Source: Alphaproteobacteria bacterium UBA3637
GTDB taxonomy: Bacteria > Pseudomonadota > Alphaproteobacteria > CAAHEQ01 > UBA3637
NCBI GenBank assembly: GCA_002373615.1
Contig: DFKU01000008.1
Location: 1 to 22,427 of the forward strand
DNA: 22,427 nucleotides
Direction: 5' to 3'
Shown: one piece after another, positions 6,537 through 15,559 of the stretch
How the letters are laid out: each line of letters opens with the position of its first letter
How positions within the stretch are numbered: the stretch's first letter is position 1
Translations under genes and position numbers: made by a program
The notes under the pieces: generated by a model
What the model was told of the DNA's origin: nothing
Database searches by the model: none
What the model saw: only the letters and a program-made list of their open reading frames with translations

Positions 6537-8108
6537 ATGTTATTTGGATATTCAAAAATAAAAGTCGGAATTATTGCGGGGATTATGGCACTGGGGGTGG
6601 TTTTATCTGCACCCAATTTTATGCCGGAGTCCATGTATAAAGGGTTGCCGCAAAAGGTACGTGAATGGTATCATCCCGTCACATTGGGCTTGGATTTACA
6701 AGGGGGTTCATACCTTGTTATGCAGGTCAATACCAATGAATTGGTGGCTGAAAAGTTGGGCTCGTTGGCTGATTTAGTGCGTACCTCACTGCGTGAAGAA
6801 AAGATTCGTTTTGCAGGGCTGAAAGTTGAAAACGACGCTTTGCAAGTTAAAATCTTAAAATCCGAAGAACTTTCCCGTGCTCGTGAGCTGATTCGCAAAC
6901 AAGATTCCGTTCCTTTGGATATAACGGCGAACGGCGATACTTTGCGTGTGGCTTATACCGAAGATGCCTTGAATACCATGAAGTCTCAAGCGGTGGATCA
7001 ATCTTTGGAAATTGTGCGCAAACGTATTGACGAAATGGGTACAAAAGAACCCCAAATTTTGCGTCAAGGTGTGGATCGCATAGTGATTCAACTGCCCGGT
7101 GTGCAGGACCCCAGCGAAATCAAAGCGATGATGGGTAAAACCGCTAAAATGACTTTCCATTTGGTGGATGAAGAAACGTCAGTTCAATCGGCGCGTGCCG
7201 GGAATATTCCTGCTGATTCCATGTTGGTTATGGGGGATGAAACGGGATATATTGTCTTGAAACGTTCTGTGGTTGTGGGCGGTGAAAGTTTGGATTCCGC
7301 CAAAGGCACCTATGATGAACAGGGGCGTCCCGCGGTCAGTTTCAGCTTCAAATCCATGGGCGCCAAAAAATTTGCCCGTGCAACTCGTGAAAATGTGGGC
7401 CGTCGTTTAGCAATCCTTTTGGATGGCGAAGTTATCAGTGCCCCGACCATCAATACACCTATTACAGGCGGGCAGGGGATTATTACCGGCAACTTTACGG
7501 TGCAAGCCACCAATGATTTGGCACTTCTGTTGCGTTCCGGTGCACTTCCTGCGCCCTTGACCGTGGTTGAAGAACGCGTGGTTGGCCCCGGCCTTGGTGA
7601 AGATTCTATCCGTTCCGGGACAATTGCCTGCGTCATTGGACTTGCAATTGTTTTGGCCTTTATGGTTATTGTCTATGGACAATTTGGTGTGATTGCCGAT
7701 TTGGCCTTGATTACCAACGGATTCTTATTACTGGCTCTGCTCAGCTTATTTGGGGCAACATTGACTCTTCCCGGCTTGGCAGGAATTGCCTTGACAGTGG
7801 GGATGGCTGTGGACTCTAACGTGATTATCTTTGAACGTATGAAAGAGGAAATGATGCGTGGTGTTACGGTGCCTGCTGAAGTCCTAACCCGTGGGTTCCA
7901 AGGCTCATTCAGTGCCATTTTGGATGGTCAGTTGACGACACTCTTTGCCGCGCTGTTCCTGTTCTGGTTGGGCTCAGGTCCTGTACGTGGCTTTGGTGTC
8001 ACATTGGGACTCGGTTTGGCAACAACTTTGTTCTCGGCCATTTTTGTGTCCAAGGTTTTAATAATTGCTTGGGTGAACTTAAAACACCCTAAAAAGATTG
8101 ATTTATAG
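6537..8108 (+). CDS. secD: Protein translocase subunit SecD
   Basis: SecD with SecF uses the proton gradient to pull exported proteins through SecYEG. The 523-aa product has a first membrane helix (about 8-26), the conserved VTLGLDLQGGSYLVMQV at the start of the large periplasmic P1 region, and a base region with EIVRKRIDEMGTKEP. Five more membrane helices begin near residue 360, including the LTVGMAVDSNVIIFERMKEE motif of the RND-like core. The start ATG follows AAGG of a good ribosome binding site inside the yajC end. It is shorter than E. coli SecD (615 aa), as in many bacteria. Confidence 0.97.
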   Translation: MLFGYSKIKVGIIAGIMALGVVLSAPNFMPESMYKGLPQKVREWYHPVTLGLDLQGGSYLVMQVNTNELVAEKLGSLADLVRTSLREEKIRFAGLKVENDALQVKILKSEELSRARELIRKQDSVPLDITANGDTLRVAYTEDALNTMKSQAVDQSLEIVRKRIDEMGTKEPQILRQGVDRIVIQLPGVQDPSEIKAMMGKTAKMTFHLVDEETSVQSARAGNIPADSMLVMGDETGYIVLKRSVVVGGESLDSAKGTYDEQGRPAVSFSFKSMGAKKFARATRENVGRRLAILLDGEVISAPTINTPITGGQGIITGNFTVQATNDLALLLRSGALPAPLTVVEERVVGPGLGEDSIRSGTIACVIGLAIVLAFMVIVYGQFGVIADLALITNGFLLLALLSLFGATLTLPGLAGIALTVGMAVDSNVIIFERMKEEMMRGVTVPAEVLTRGFQGSFSAILDGQLTTLFAALFLFWLGSGPVRGFGVTLGLGLATTLFSAIFVSKVLIIAWVNLKHPKKIDL

Positions 8109-8121
8109 GAAGGAAAATAAA

Positions 8122-9042
8122 ATGAAGAAATTGTTTAAGAAACGCGAATATCACTTTGATTTTATGAAACAAGCCAAATGGGGCTACTTGCTTTCAGCGG
8201 TTATGTTGGTGGCTTCGGTTATTTCGTTTATGACGCAAGGGCTCAACTATGGCATTGACTTTGAAGGAGGCGTTCAAATTGAGGCTTCTTCAACCGAGGC
8301 TATTAAAATGGATGAGGTGCGTAAAAATTTGGGCTTTTTAAAAGGACTTACCATTCAATCGGTTGGGACAGAGGGTAAATCCATCCTGATTTTGGCGCAA
8401 CCCGATGAAGCCTTAAATTCCAATCAGTTACTGGAAAAAATCAAGTCCACATTGGGGCCTACTTATTCTTATCAAAAGGTGGAAATTATTGGCCCCACTA
8501 TCGGGAATGAACTGAAAAACAAAAGTTTGTTGGCTTCCATTTTGGCTCTGCTTGCCATTACCATCTATATTTGGTTTCGCTTTGAATGGCCGTTTGCGGT
8601 GGGGTGCTTGCTGGCTTTGGCGCATGATATGATTGTTGTGGTGGGCGTTTTCAGTATTTTCCAAATTGAATTTAATATGGTCGTGGTGGCAGGACTTTTG
8701 TCCTTTGCAGGCTACGATTGTAACGATTCCATTGTCACCTATGACCGTATCCGTGAATACTTGAAAAAGTATCGTAAAATGCCGGTCTTGGAGCTCCTCA
8801 ATAAAGGCATCAACGAAACACTTTCCCGTACAATTTTAACCAGCTTGACCACCCTGTTTGTGGTTTTGGTCTTGTTGTTCTTTGGCGGTGAAACATTGTT
8901 CGGATTTGCTCTGGCGATGACTTTGGGAACGGTACTGGGGACATATTCTTCCATTTATTTGGCTGTTCCGGTTTTGCAATACTTTGACATCAAAAAATTG
9001 GGGGATAAGGCTTCCGCCGAACCTGATTTTAATAAAGTTTAA
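8122..9042 (+). CDS. secF: Protein translocase subunit SecF
   Basis: SecF is the partner of SecD in the proton-driven SecDF complex. I choose ATG 8122 (306 aa) because GGAAGGA lies 7 bases upstream and the earlier in-frame start sits inside secD. The protein shows the N-terminal basic segment and the first helix (about residues 20-38). The family motif GLNYGIDFEGGVQIE and a periplasmic domain follow. Helix 2 onward includes IYIWFRFEWPFAVGCLLALAHD and the core GYDCNDSIVTYDRIRE, equivalent to the usual GYS-x-NDTIV-x-DR signature. The gene follows secD by 13 bases and is closed by a strong terminator at 9066. Confidence 0.96.
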   Translation: MKKLFKKREYHFDFMKQAKWGYLLSAVMLVASVISFMTQGLNYGIDFEGGVQIEASSTEAIKMDEVRKNLGFLKGLTIQSVGTEGKSILILAQPDEALNSNQLLEKIKSTLGPTYSYQKVEIIGPTIGNELKNKSLLASILALLAITIYIWFRFEWPFAVGCLLALAHDMIVVVGVFSIFQIEFNMVVVAGLLSFAGYDCNDSIVTYDRIREYLKKYRKMPVLELLNKGINETLSRTILTSLTTLFVVLVLLFFGGETLFGFALAMTLGTVLGTYSSIYLAVPVLQYFDIKKLGDKASAEPDFNKV

Positions 9043-9065
9043 AATTTTCATTTTTGCTTCCAAAA

Positions 9066-9096
9066 TGCGCTGATTTTAAGATCAGCGTATTTTTTT
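9066..9096 (+). terminator. Intrinsic terminator after secF
   Basis: TGCGCTGAT (9066-9074) pairs with ATCAGCGTA (9081-9089) with one wobble and a 6-base loop, followed by seven T residues. It closes the yajC-secD-secF transcript and separates it from the VirB6-like genes. Confidence 0.88.
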
Positions 9097-9117
9097 GTCT
9101 AATTTATGAAAAAAGAC

Positions 9118-9146
9118 TTGTTTTTTAAAAATCCTTATGTTAGCAT
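9118..9146 (+). promoter_or_regulatory. Candidate promoter of the VirB6-like operon
   Basis: TTGTTT (9118-9123), a 17-base spacer and TAGCAT (9141-9146) lie 33 bases before the start at 9180. The match is moderate. TATAAG near 9152 could serve as a different -10 box. Confidence 0.45.
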
Positions 9147-9179
9147 ACCTCTATAAGTATTTTACTAAGGGGGAATTTT

Positions 9180-11729
9180 ATGCGCTTTATTAAAATTTTT
9201 ACATTTTTGTTTTTGTTGATTTTATGTTCTTTAAAGGCCATGGCCTTAACAAATCAACAACGTGCATATTTGATAAACGAAAAAGGGTATTCTGCCCAGG
9301 AAGTTGCAAACTATGAAGGGAGTGTGCAACAACGCCAAGAAGATAGGAAAGCTGGTAGAACACCCTCTTCATTGACGGATGCGGATAGAAAAATTTTGAA
9401 TGACGCAAATGTTCCTGAAGCAATAACTTATGGGAATGAAAATCCTGGTATGCTGGATAGATTTGGCGCCTGGTTTGCTGAATCGACAGGCATGGCCGAC
9501 AAAGATATAACGGGTACAATAGATGCCTTAAACACAGCAGGAAAAGTAGCAGGTTATACGGGCTCAACAGCATTAGCACTAAGTACAGGAGGTCTTCCTT
9601 CTGCAATACTGAGTAAGTATCTAGGGGACAAGTTTGTCAATGGGTTTTCTGCTGATAATGAAAGTGGAAGTTTTAATGAAATTCTTACTCTCTTTGCCAA
9701 GAATGATGGATGCTGGTTTTGTCCTGTCTTTACAACCCTTTTTAATACGATTAATACCATTTCAACGACAATTTCGGACAATTTACGGGATGACTTTATT
9801 AAGTTATTAGGACTTGGAATCTTATTTTATATTTTATTTAAGGTGTTAAAAGCCGTTATATCTTTTGGAGAAATTAATCCGGCCGAATTTTTTAAAGATT
9901 TATTCATACCTATGTTGAAAGCAATGCTGGCTGTTCTTATTTTATCTAATTTGGGTGCTTTATATCATTATGCAGTTAATCCCTTGACTGAATTATCCAT
10001 TGGTTTTGCAACAAATATTAAAGAGGTGGGGGAAAATAGTATCTTAAAATCAGCTCAGCAAATAGCTACCACTCCTTCTGGGACGACAATCCAGCAAAAC
10101 CTTTGTTCAATCTCTCCTTCAGCTTTAACTTCGACCACTAAACCTATTTTTGAAAAATCTGTTGATGATGCATTTCAATGTTTTGTAAAAACGATATCTT
10201 CTGATCTGATTCTTTATATGACAATAGCCGCAACATTTATCACTGATTCATGGGATCTGGGGCGGTCGATTCTCCCACATATAGGAATGTTATTTGTAGG
10301 CATTTGTTTATTTGTTCCCTTATTTATGATTTTTATTGGATTGCCATTTAAATTGTTGGATTCAATGTTTCGTTTAATGTTTGTATCGGCCTTAATGCCC
10401 TTGTGGATTATTTTGTGGGTTTTACCACCGACACAGGAATATTCCAAAAAAGCTTTCAATATGTTTTTGAATGTATTGGTGACTTTTGTGGGTTTATCTG
10501 TTATCATGCTGATGGTTTTGATTTTATTGGGAAGTTGGACCTCTGGGATAGAAAATTTCGATTCTTTTATGCGGGAACTTTATTTAGGTCAAACGGGAGA
10601 AGCCTTTGAAATGATGAATTTTTCTACAGGCGCTTTCTTTATTGCCTTAGCAATGACATTCATGGCTTTATCATTGGTTGGTAAAACAGAAGAATTTGTC
10701 AGTAATTTTGTTGGTGGTGCACCCGGAGGAGGAATGGGGGGCAGCTTGGAAAAATTGGGTATGGCAGGTGTTGGCTTGGTTGGCAGTAAAGTTGCCAAGC
10801 CTTTGGCAACAAAAGCTGCTAAAAATGTGGGCAAAGGTGTCGGAAAAGTGGCTGATGGTGCTGTGTCCATGGTGAAAAACAGTCCCAGATCTTTGGGATT
10901 CGCTGCTGGACGAATTGCTTCTGGAAGACCCATTCGGGCCTCGGATTTTTCAGGTTTAAATCCACATTTAATCAAAAAAACTAAAGATGCTTATCGTTCG
11001 GGTTATCAAGAAGGTTTTGGTCAACCTGCGACAGGGGGAAACACATCTTCATCAAGCGGAAGTGGGAATTCATCTTCTAATAATTCTCAAGGTTCGTCCA
11101 CCTCAGGTAATGGTGCAGATGAAGCAGCTAAAAGGGCAGCTGAAGCAGCCAAACGAGCAGCTGAGGAAGCAAAAAGATCTGCAAACAGCTCTGAAAAATC
11201 TTCAAAAGAAGCCAAAAAAGCAACAGAAGAAGCCAAAAAAACAATAGAGGAAGCCAAAAACGCTTTAGACTCTTTAGTGAAAGGGGATTCAAAATCTTTT
11301 GAAAATTTATTGAAAGATCCTGCCAATATAGCCTCTATTCTTTCTGCCATTAGTGGTGGGGGAATTTCCCCTGCGTTGGCAACAACAGGGGTAAAAGTTG
11401 TTTCTTCTGTGTTAAATGAACAGTTCACAAGTGATAAAACAAAAGAATCAACAACTTTACGTACGATGAATGCTTTGGGACAAACAGTTCAAGAAAATGT
11501 TGAAAGTATCATTCGTGATAAAACGGGTAATATCCTTTCAACGATTTCTAAATATGAACTGATAAATCCAGAAACAAAGGCGGCTTCAGCAATGGAAATT
11601 GAACGAGATTTATCAGGTAAGATCGTCAGCTTTATGAAAGAGGTCAAGGAAGAAAATGGTCAGCTGATCGAAAAAATTAAAACGGATCTACTTACAGGAA
11701 AGACAACAAATTTATTAAATAATCCATAA
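9180..11729 (+). CDS. VirB6/TrbL-like membrane protein with long coiled-coil tail
   Basis: This is probably an inner-membrane channel component of a type IV secretion or conjugation-like apparatus. The 849-aa product starts with a signal peptide (about 1-22, ending KAMA) and a periplasmic region to about 175. CWFC (178-181) and then a hydrophobic core to about residue 515 follow. The motif PFKLLDSMFR, then LMPLW and FNMFLNVL, aligns with both downstream genes. The tail is soluble: Gly/Ala/Lys-rich, then Ser/Asn-rich, then a heptad-like Ala-Lys-Glu coiled coil (about 640-700, EAAKRAAEAAKRAAEEAKR), then a charged C-terminus. Long C-terminal extensions are known in Rickettsiales VirB6-like proteins. 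GGGGG-type ribosome binding site before ATG 9180. Its stop overlaps the next start by one base (TAATG). Confidence 0.7.
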   Translation: MRFIKIFTFLFLLILCSLKAMALTNQQRAYLINEKGYSAQEVANYEGSVQQRQEDRKAGRTPSSLTDADRKILNDANVPEAITYGNENPGMLDRFGAWFAESTGMADKDITGTIDALNTAGKVAGYTGSTALALSTGGLPSAILSKYLGDKFVNGFSADNESGSFNEILTLFAKNDGCWFCPVFTTLFNTINTISTTISDNLRDDFIKLLGLGILFYILFKVLKAVISFGEINPAEFFKDLFIPMLKAMLAVLILSNLGALYHYAVNPLTELSIGFATNIKEVGENSILKSAQQIATTPSGTTIQQNLCSISPSALTSTTKPIFEKSVDDAFQCFVKTISSDLILYMTIAATFITDSWDLGRSILPHIGMLFVGICLFVPLFMIFIGLPFKLLDSMFRLMFVSALMPLWIILWVLPPTQEYSKKAFNMFLNVLVTFVGLSVIMLMVLILLGSWTSGIENFDSFMRELYLGQTGEAFEMMNFSTGAFFIALAMTFMALSLVGKTEEFVSNFVGGAPGGGMGGSLEKLGMAGVGLVGSKVAKPLATKAAKNVGKGVGKVADGAVSMVKNSPRSLGFAAGRIASGRPIRASDFSGLNPHLIKKTKDAYRSGYQEGFGQPATGGNTSSSSGSGNSSSNNSQGSSTSGNGADEAAKRAAEAAKRAAEEAKRSANSSEKSSKEAKKATEEAKKTIEEAKNALDSLVKGDSKSFENLLKDPANIASILSAISGGGISPALATTGVKVVSSVLNEQFTSDKTKESTTLRTMNALGQTVQENVESIIRDKTGNILSTISKYELINPETKAASAMEIERDLSGKIVSFMKEVKEENGQLIEKIKTDLLTGKTTNLLNNP

Positions 11730-13114
11730 TGAAAAAGTGTATTAAATTTTTGGGCTTCTTTTTTATTTTCTTATTCCTGGCAGGATGTGAAGGAATTGTG
11801 GCAGATAACCCGGAATTATTTAATGCAAGTCGTGACAATTGTTGGCCGTGCCAAATGTATATGCAAGCTTTTCGGGCTATTGATACTGTATTGGATGGTT
11901 CATTAGAAATCGTTGCTTCCAATTCTTTGATCGTTTTAGAAATGGGGCTTCTTTTTTGGCTTTTATTTAAAGCGCTATCTTTGTTAATCAGCTTTTCTGA
12001 ACCAAATATAAAAAAAGAATTGGCGACTTTTGCTACAATTATGTTTAAAGCCTGTCTTGTTGCTTTGTTTTTGAATAACCCGACATATCTGTATGATTTT
12101 TTTGGAAAAGTCATTATTCAACCTTTTGGAGAAGGATTTTTATCACTTTCTAAAACAGTTCTAGAAACACCAACAGATATGGGGATTTCTGTAACTTCTT
12201 TTGATATAACCGGTTACTTAGATAATCTGTTGGATAACGTTCGTGAATTTTTTGGCAAAACTAACCCTTCTTCCATCAATTCAACCAGCAGAATGTTCGG
12301 AGGTCTGGCTGTTGCTGTTTATGAAATCGTTTTCAGAATTTATGCCGCATTATGGAAATGTGTTGGTTTGGGATTTCAATTGTGGAATTTAAAAGGGTTT
12401 AGTGCTGCGATTGCTGGAATTATTTTAGTCACCGGTATGTTTTGGCTGGTAGTGATGATGCCTTTATCATTTGTCGATGCGTTTGTTCGAATTGGTTTGA
12501 TGCTGATACTGCTTCCTTTGTTAATGGTTGGTTGGGTTTTTTCTTACCCAAAAAATATTGTTAAAAAATTATTCCATAACCTGTTGGCCGGCTTTTTTGA
12601 TATTTTGTTTACCTGTATCTACATCAGTTTCCTAATCAGTATGTTTCGGGTTTATGAATCTATTGAAATACCCGATATGACTTCTTCTTCGGCGCAAACA
12701 ACAGAACGGGGGATGAGAACAATTGCAGACAATTTTGGAACAGAGTTTTTAATTCTGACAATGTTGGCATGGGTAATGGTAAAGTTATCCAGTAAAATTC
12801 AAGATTTTTCGAAATACTTTTTTGATAGCGCAGGGAAATCTGGTATGATCGATATGGTTAATAGGCTAAAGAATGTTGCAATGAAGGGCGTTCGTGTGGG
12901 AGCCACAGTTTTATCCGGACCATTGGGGTGGGCGACGGCAGCGGGGGGCGCTGCCATTGATGCCACAAAAAAAGCCGCTGGTGGTGAAAAGGAAGAAGCT
13001 GATCCTGATCAAAATAATTCAGAAAATCAAGAAGGGGAGGGTAAAAAACAAGACAATTCTCAAAAGGCATCTTCCAGCCGTTCGGCACCTTCTGAAAAAA
13101 AGGAGAATAAATAA
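11729..13114 (+). CDS. VirB6/TrbL-like lipoprotein
   Basis: This 461-aa membrane protein is paralogous to the genes on each side. It opens with a lipoprotein signal peptide whose lipobox LAGC puts the lipid on Cys20. CWPC follows at 38-41, then several membrane helices (first about 66-90). The shared core motif reads PLSFVDAFVR, LLPLLMVGW, then LFHNLLAGF. The end is a charged, low-complexity cytoplasmic-type tail of about 70 residues rich in Lys, Glu, Gln and Asn. A lipoprotein signal on a polytopic VirB6-like protein is unusual. Both ends overlap neighbours by a single base (TAATG), so the three genes are translationally coupled. Role inferred from family resemblance only. Confidence 0.68.
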   Translation: MKKCIKFLGFFFIFLFLAGCEGIVADNPELFNASRDNCWPCQMYMQAFRAIDTVLDGSLEIVASNSLIVLEMGLLFWLLFKALSLLISFSEPNIKKELATFATIMFKACLVALFLNNPTYLYDFFGKVIIQPFGEGFLSLSKTVLETPTDMGISVTSFDITGYLDNLLDNVREFFGKTNPSSINSTSRMFGGLAVAVYEIVFRIYAALWKCVGLGFQLWNLKGFSAAIAGIILVTGMFWLVVMMPLSFVDAFVRIGLMLILLPLLMVGWVFSYPKNIVKKLFHNLLAGFFDILFTCIYISFLISMFRVYESIEIPDMTSSSAQTTERGMRTIADNFGTEFLILTMLAWVMVKLSSKIQDFSKYFFDSAGKSGMIDMVNRLKNVAMKGVRVGATVLSGPLGWATAAGGAAIDATKKAAGGEKEEADPDQNNSENQEGEGKKQDNSQKASSSRSAPSEKKENK

Positions 13115-15486
13115 TGCGTCTTTTTTATCATCTAATTCAAATTCTTGTCATGGGGCTTATTTTATTAGGTATGTTAAAATTGCCGTTATATACCATACCT
13201 TATCTTCAAGGAATTTTGGTATGTTTAATCATCGGATTGATGATTTTTTGGTTTGGATTGTTGTATTATCGTACACCCAAAAATAAAAGGAAATTTTGGA
13301 TATTATTTTTATTGCTCAGCTTTTCTTTTTCTGTACAAGCACAATTTTGTTCTCAAGCAGAAAGATACGATCAACAGACCTTCACGGCTATGAAAAATAA
13401 TTGGCAAGGCGATGAACCATGCTCGGAGGGAGAATGGAGAACAGCGCGCGAAACATTGAATAAACTGCAACTCTCTCCTTCTCGTTTTGTGCCTTCCGAT
13501 AAACTCAGCTTAAAGCAATTGGAATCTTATCGCTCTTTTAGAAGTGATTCTCATTGGGGAAAATGGGTTTCAGAAAAATTTTCTGCTTTGGGAACCACTT
13601 CAGCAGAAGAATTGGCTTGTGCAGCTCAATTGGTCAGCTTATGTTCAGCCTATGAAGAACGCCATCCTGGGACCAGACGTCGCTTTACTCCAACAGGAAC
13701 TATAAATGTCACTGGCTCCGGGGCAAAAACTGTAGGACTCATTTTGTCTGAGGATGCCCAACAATATGGGTGTTGGCCGTGCAGAATGGCACGTATTGTT
13801 ATGGAAACTGTTCAAGAAATGAGTTCCAGATTAGAAGACGCAATGCGGCAATCAGGTTTAGATATTTTAAAAATATTTATGCTGTTGTGGATACTTTATA
13901 CGACATTTCTTGCGGTTGTTTTTCCCAGTAAAGGGGCCAGCTTCATCAAAGATCTTATGGTGCGCCTTCTGTGCGTCCTAATTGCTGCAATTATTTTATC
14001 ATCTGGAAACACATTGCAAAGCCTCTATAAAAATTTCTTAACCCCTATTGTTAATTTGGGATTGGGAATCAGTCAGGAAATTTCAAATGTAACCAACGAA
14101 TCCAGTTTTACTTTTTCCAATTCTGTGAACCCTGCACCTGTTTCTTCCGATGATTATTGCAGTGCTGTAGCTAATACATCTAATGGAACTGGGGCAGATC
14201 TGTATGCGCGCTTTTTCCCATCTTTGGGAAATTATAATTGGGGAAGTTCCGATAATGCTTTTTTATCCCGTGAATTGCAACTCAATCTATTGTGTATGAC
14301 GCAGAAAGTGTATCGACAGGCTTCTCCAATGACAGCTGTAGGGCAATCATTGATGAGTTTTGCAAAAGCCAATGAAAAGAAGCCTTGTATCCTTTTCCTT
14401 TGTATTCCTCTTTCTATTCCAAATCCTCTTGCTATGTGGATAGTGGGTTTTACCATAACAATTTTATTTACGATTTTTAGTTTTTTGGTTGCTTTTAAAA
14501 TTATTGATATTTTTTTGAGACTGGGATTTGTTTTGGTCTTGATGCCATTATTTGTGGCTTCTTGGGCGTTTCCTTTGACCAGAAATTTTACCAAACAAGG
14601 TTTCATGTTTTTAATGGGTATTGTCAGTGAGTTTTTGGGACTGGCGTTGTCTTTGACCTTTATTATGCTGATTTTTGAAACAGGAATAGAAGGGGAAAAG
14701 GCAGATTTAATTGCGGCGATTAATGCCCCATATTCAAAAGAATATGGCGAAAATTTATATAATGTCATTATTTCCAATGGTGGGTGGTATTTCTTCTTTA
14801 TGCTAATTGCTGTTTTCATTATGGGAATTCAAATTATTTCCGTGTGTACGAAGGTGGTAAATTCTTTCTTTGGAACCAGTGCAATTGGTGGGGATATGAC
14901 TGGTGGAGTTGCTGTGGGAATGGTAAAAATGAGCGGTAATTTAAGTAGAAAAACATGGAATGTCAGCAGTAAAGCTGCAAAAAATGCAAATTCCTATCAT
15001 ACCCCCAGTGATAAAAGTAAGTCTTTTGTGTTAGGGCGCGCGGTTGGACGGATGCGTTCGGGGCAAAATCCATTGAAAGATATTCCAAATCCATTCAGGA
15101 AAGAGGCAGATACCACTGTTTCTTCTGCCCCTAAACGTTATTTTGGTGAAAAAGCAGGGGAAGGTGTTGATAAAACGTCTCAAAGAATTGCCAGAGGACT
15201 TGATAGGATTGGTGTGACTGCGGGGCAAGCTTTACAAAAAACAGGGATAGGGGCAATTGTGGGAGTCCCTTTAACCTTGCTTACTAAGACTCTGACAACA
15301 GGAGTTCGAACAGTGGGGAAAATCAGCTCTGGATTTGTAAAAGCACCAGGGGCAATTGTTCATGGTGTCAAAAAGACACCTCAAGCTCTAAAAAATGTTG
15401 GACAAGCAATTAAAAAAGCACCAAAGGCTATCTGGAATAAAACAACAGAGCCCATTAAAAAAGGATTTAAGGATGGTAAAAAATAA
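13114..15486 (+). CDS. VirB6/TrbL-like membrane protein with composite N-terminus
   Basis: This is the third paralogue, 790 aa. The N-terminus has two membrane helices (about 5-50), a basic loop (YRTPKNKRK), then a stretch that looks like an internal signal peptide (FWILFLLLSFSFSVQAQFC). A periplasmic region with several cysteines precedes CWPC at 220-223. The membrane core then carries AFKIIDIFLR, LMPLFVASWAFPLTRNF and FMFLMGIV, aligning with the other two genes. The C-terminal 170 residues are basic and soluble, with repeated KTPQALKNVGQAIKKAPKA-type segments. The product may be a fusion of a small membrane protein with a signal-peptide-bearing VirB6-like protein. No clear terminator follows, only a T-rich stretch. 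Confidence 0.68.
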   Translation: MRLFYHLIQILVMGLILLGMLKLPLYTIPYLQGILVCLIIGLMIFWFGLLYYRTPKNKRKFWILFLLLSFSFSVQAQFCSQAERYDQQTFTAMKNNWQGDEPCSEGEWRTARETLNKLQLSPSRFVPSDKLSLKQLESYRSFRSDSHWGKWVSEKFSALGTTSAEELACAAQLVSLCSAYEERHPGTRRRFTPTGTINVTGSGAKTVGLILSEDAQQYGCWPCRMARIVMETVQEMSSRLEDAMRQSGLDILKIFMLLWILYTTFLAVVFPSKGASFIKDLMVRLLCVLIAAIILSSGNTLQSLYKNFLTPIVNLGLGISQEISNVTNESSFTFSNSVNPAPVSSDDYCSAVANTSNGTGADLYARFFPSLGNYNWGSSDNAFLSRELQLNLLCMTQKVYRQASPMTAVGQSLMSFAKANEKKPCILFLCIPLSIPNPLAMWIVGFTITILFTIFSFLVAFKIIDIFLRLGFVLVLMPLFVASWAFPLTRNFTKQGFMFLMGIVSEFLGLALSLTFIMLIFETGIEGEKADLIAAINAPYSKEYGENLYNVIISNGGWYFFFMLIAVFIMGIQIISVCTKVVNSFFGTSAIGGDMTGGVAVGMVKMSGNLSRKTWNVSSKAAKNANSYHTPSDKSKSFVLGRAVGRMRSGQNPLKDIPNPFRKEADTTVSSAPKRYFGEKAGEGVDKTSQRIARGLDRIGVTAGQALQKTGIGAIVGVPLTLLTKTLTTGVRTVGKISSGFVKAPGAIVHGVKKTPQALKNVGQAIKKAPKAIWNKTTEPIKKGFKDGKK

Positions 15487-15510
15487 TTTTTGTTTTTTTT
15501 ATTTTCCCTA

Positions 15511-15539
15511 TTTCATAAAATGAAAAATTGGTGTATAGT
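15511..15539 (+). promoter_or_regulatory. Candidate promoter of the regulator gene
   Basis: TATAGT at 15534-15539 is a fair -10 box, with TTTCAT at 15511-15516 as a poor -35 box 17 bases upstream. A poor -35 would fit a regulated promoter, possibly autoregulated by the HTH protein. The same stretch contains TTTCAT-AAA-ATGAAA, a small dyad that could be an operator. Confidence 0.35.
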
Positions 15540-15559
15540 AAGAAAAAAGGAGGAATAAA

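Noticed and set aside
10960..11260. CRISPR array or DNA satellite in the coiled-coil coding region
   Set aside because: The repetition comes from Ala-Lys-Glu heptads; there are no equal-length spacers or exact repeats.
15484..15510. Terminator after the third VirB6-like gene
   Set aside because: T-rich but with only an A/T stem of about five pairs; not convincing.
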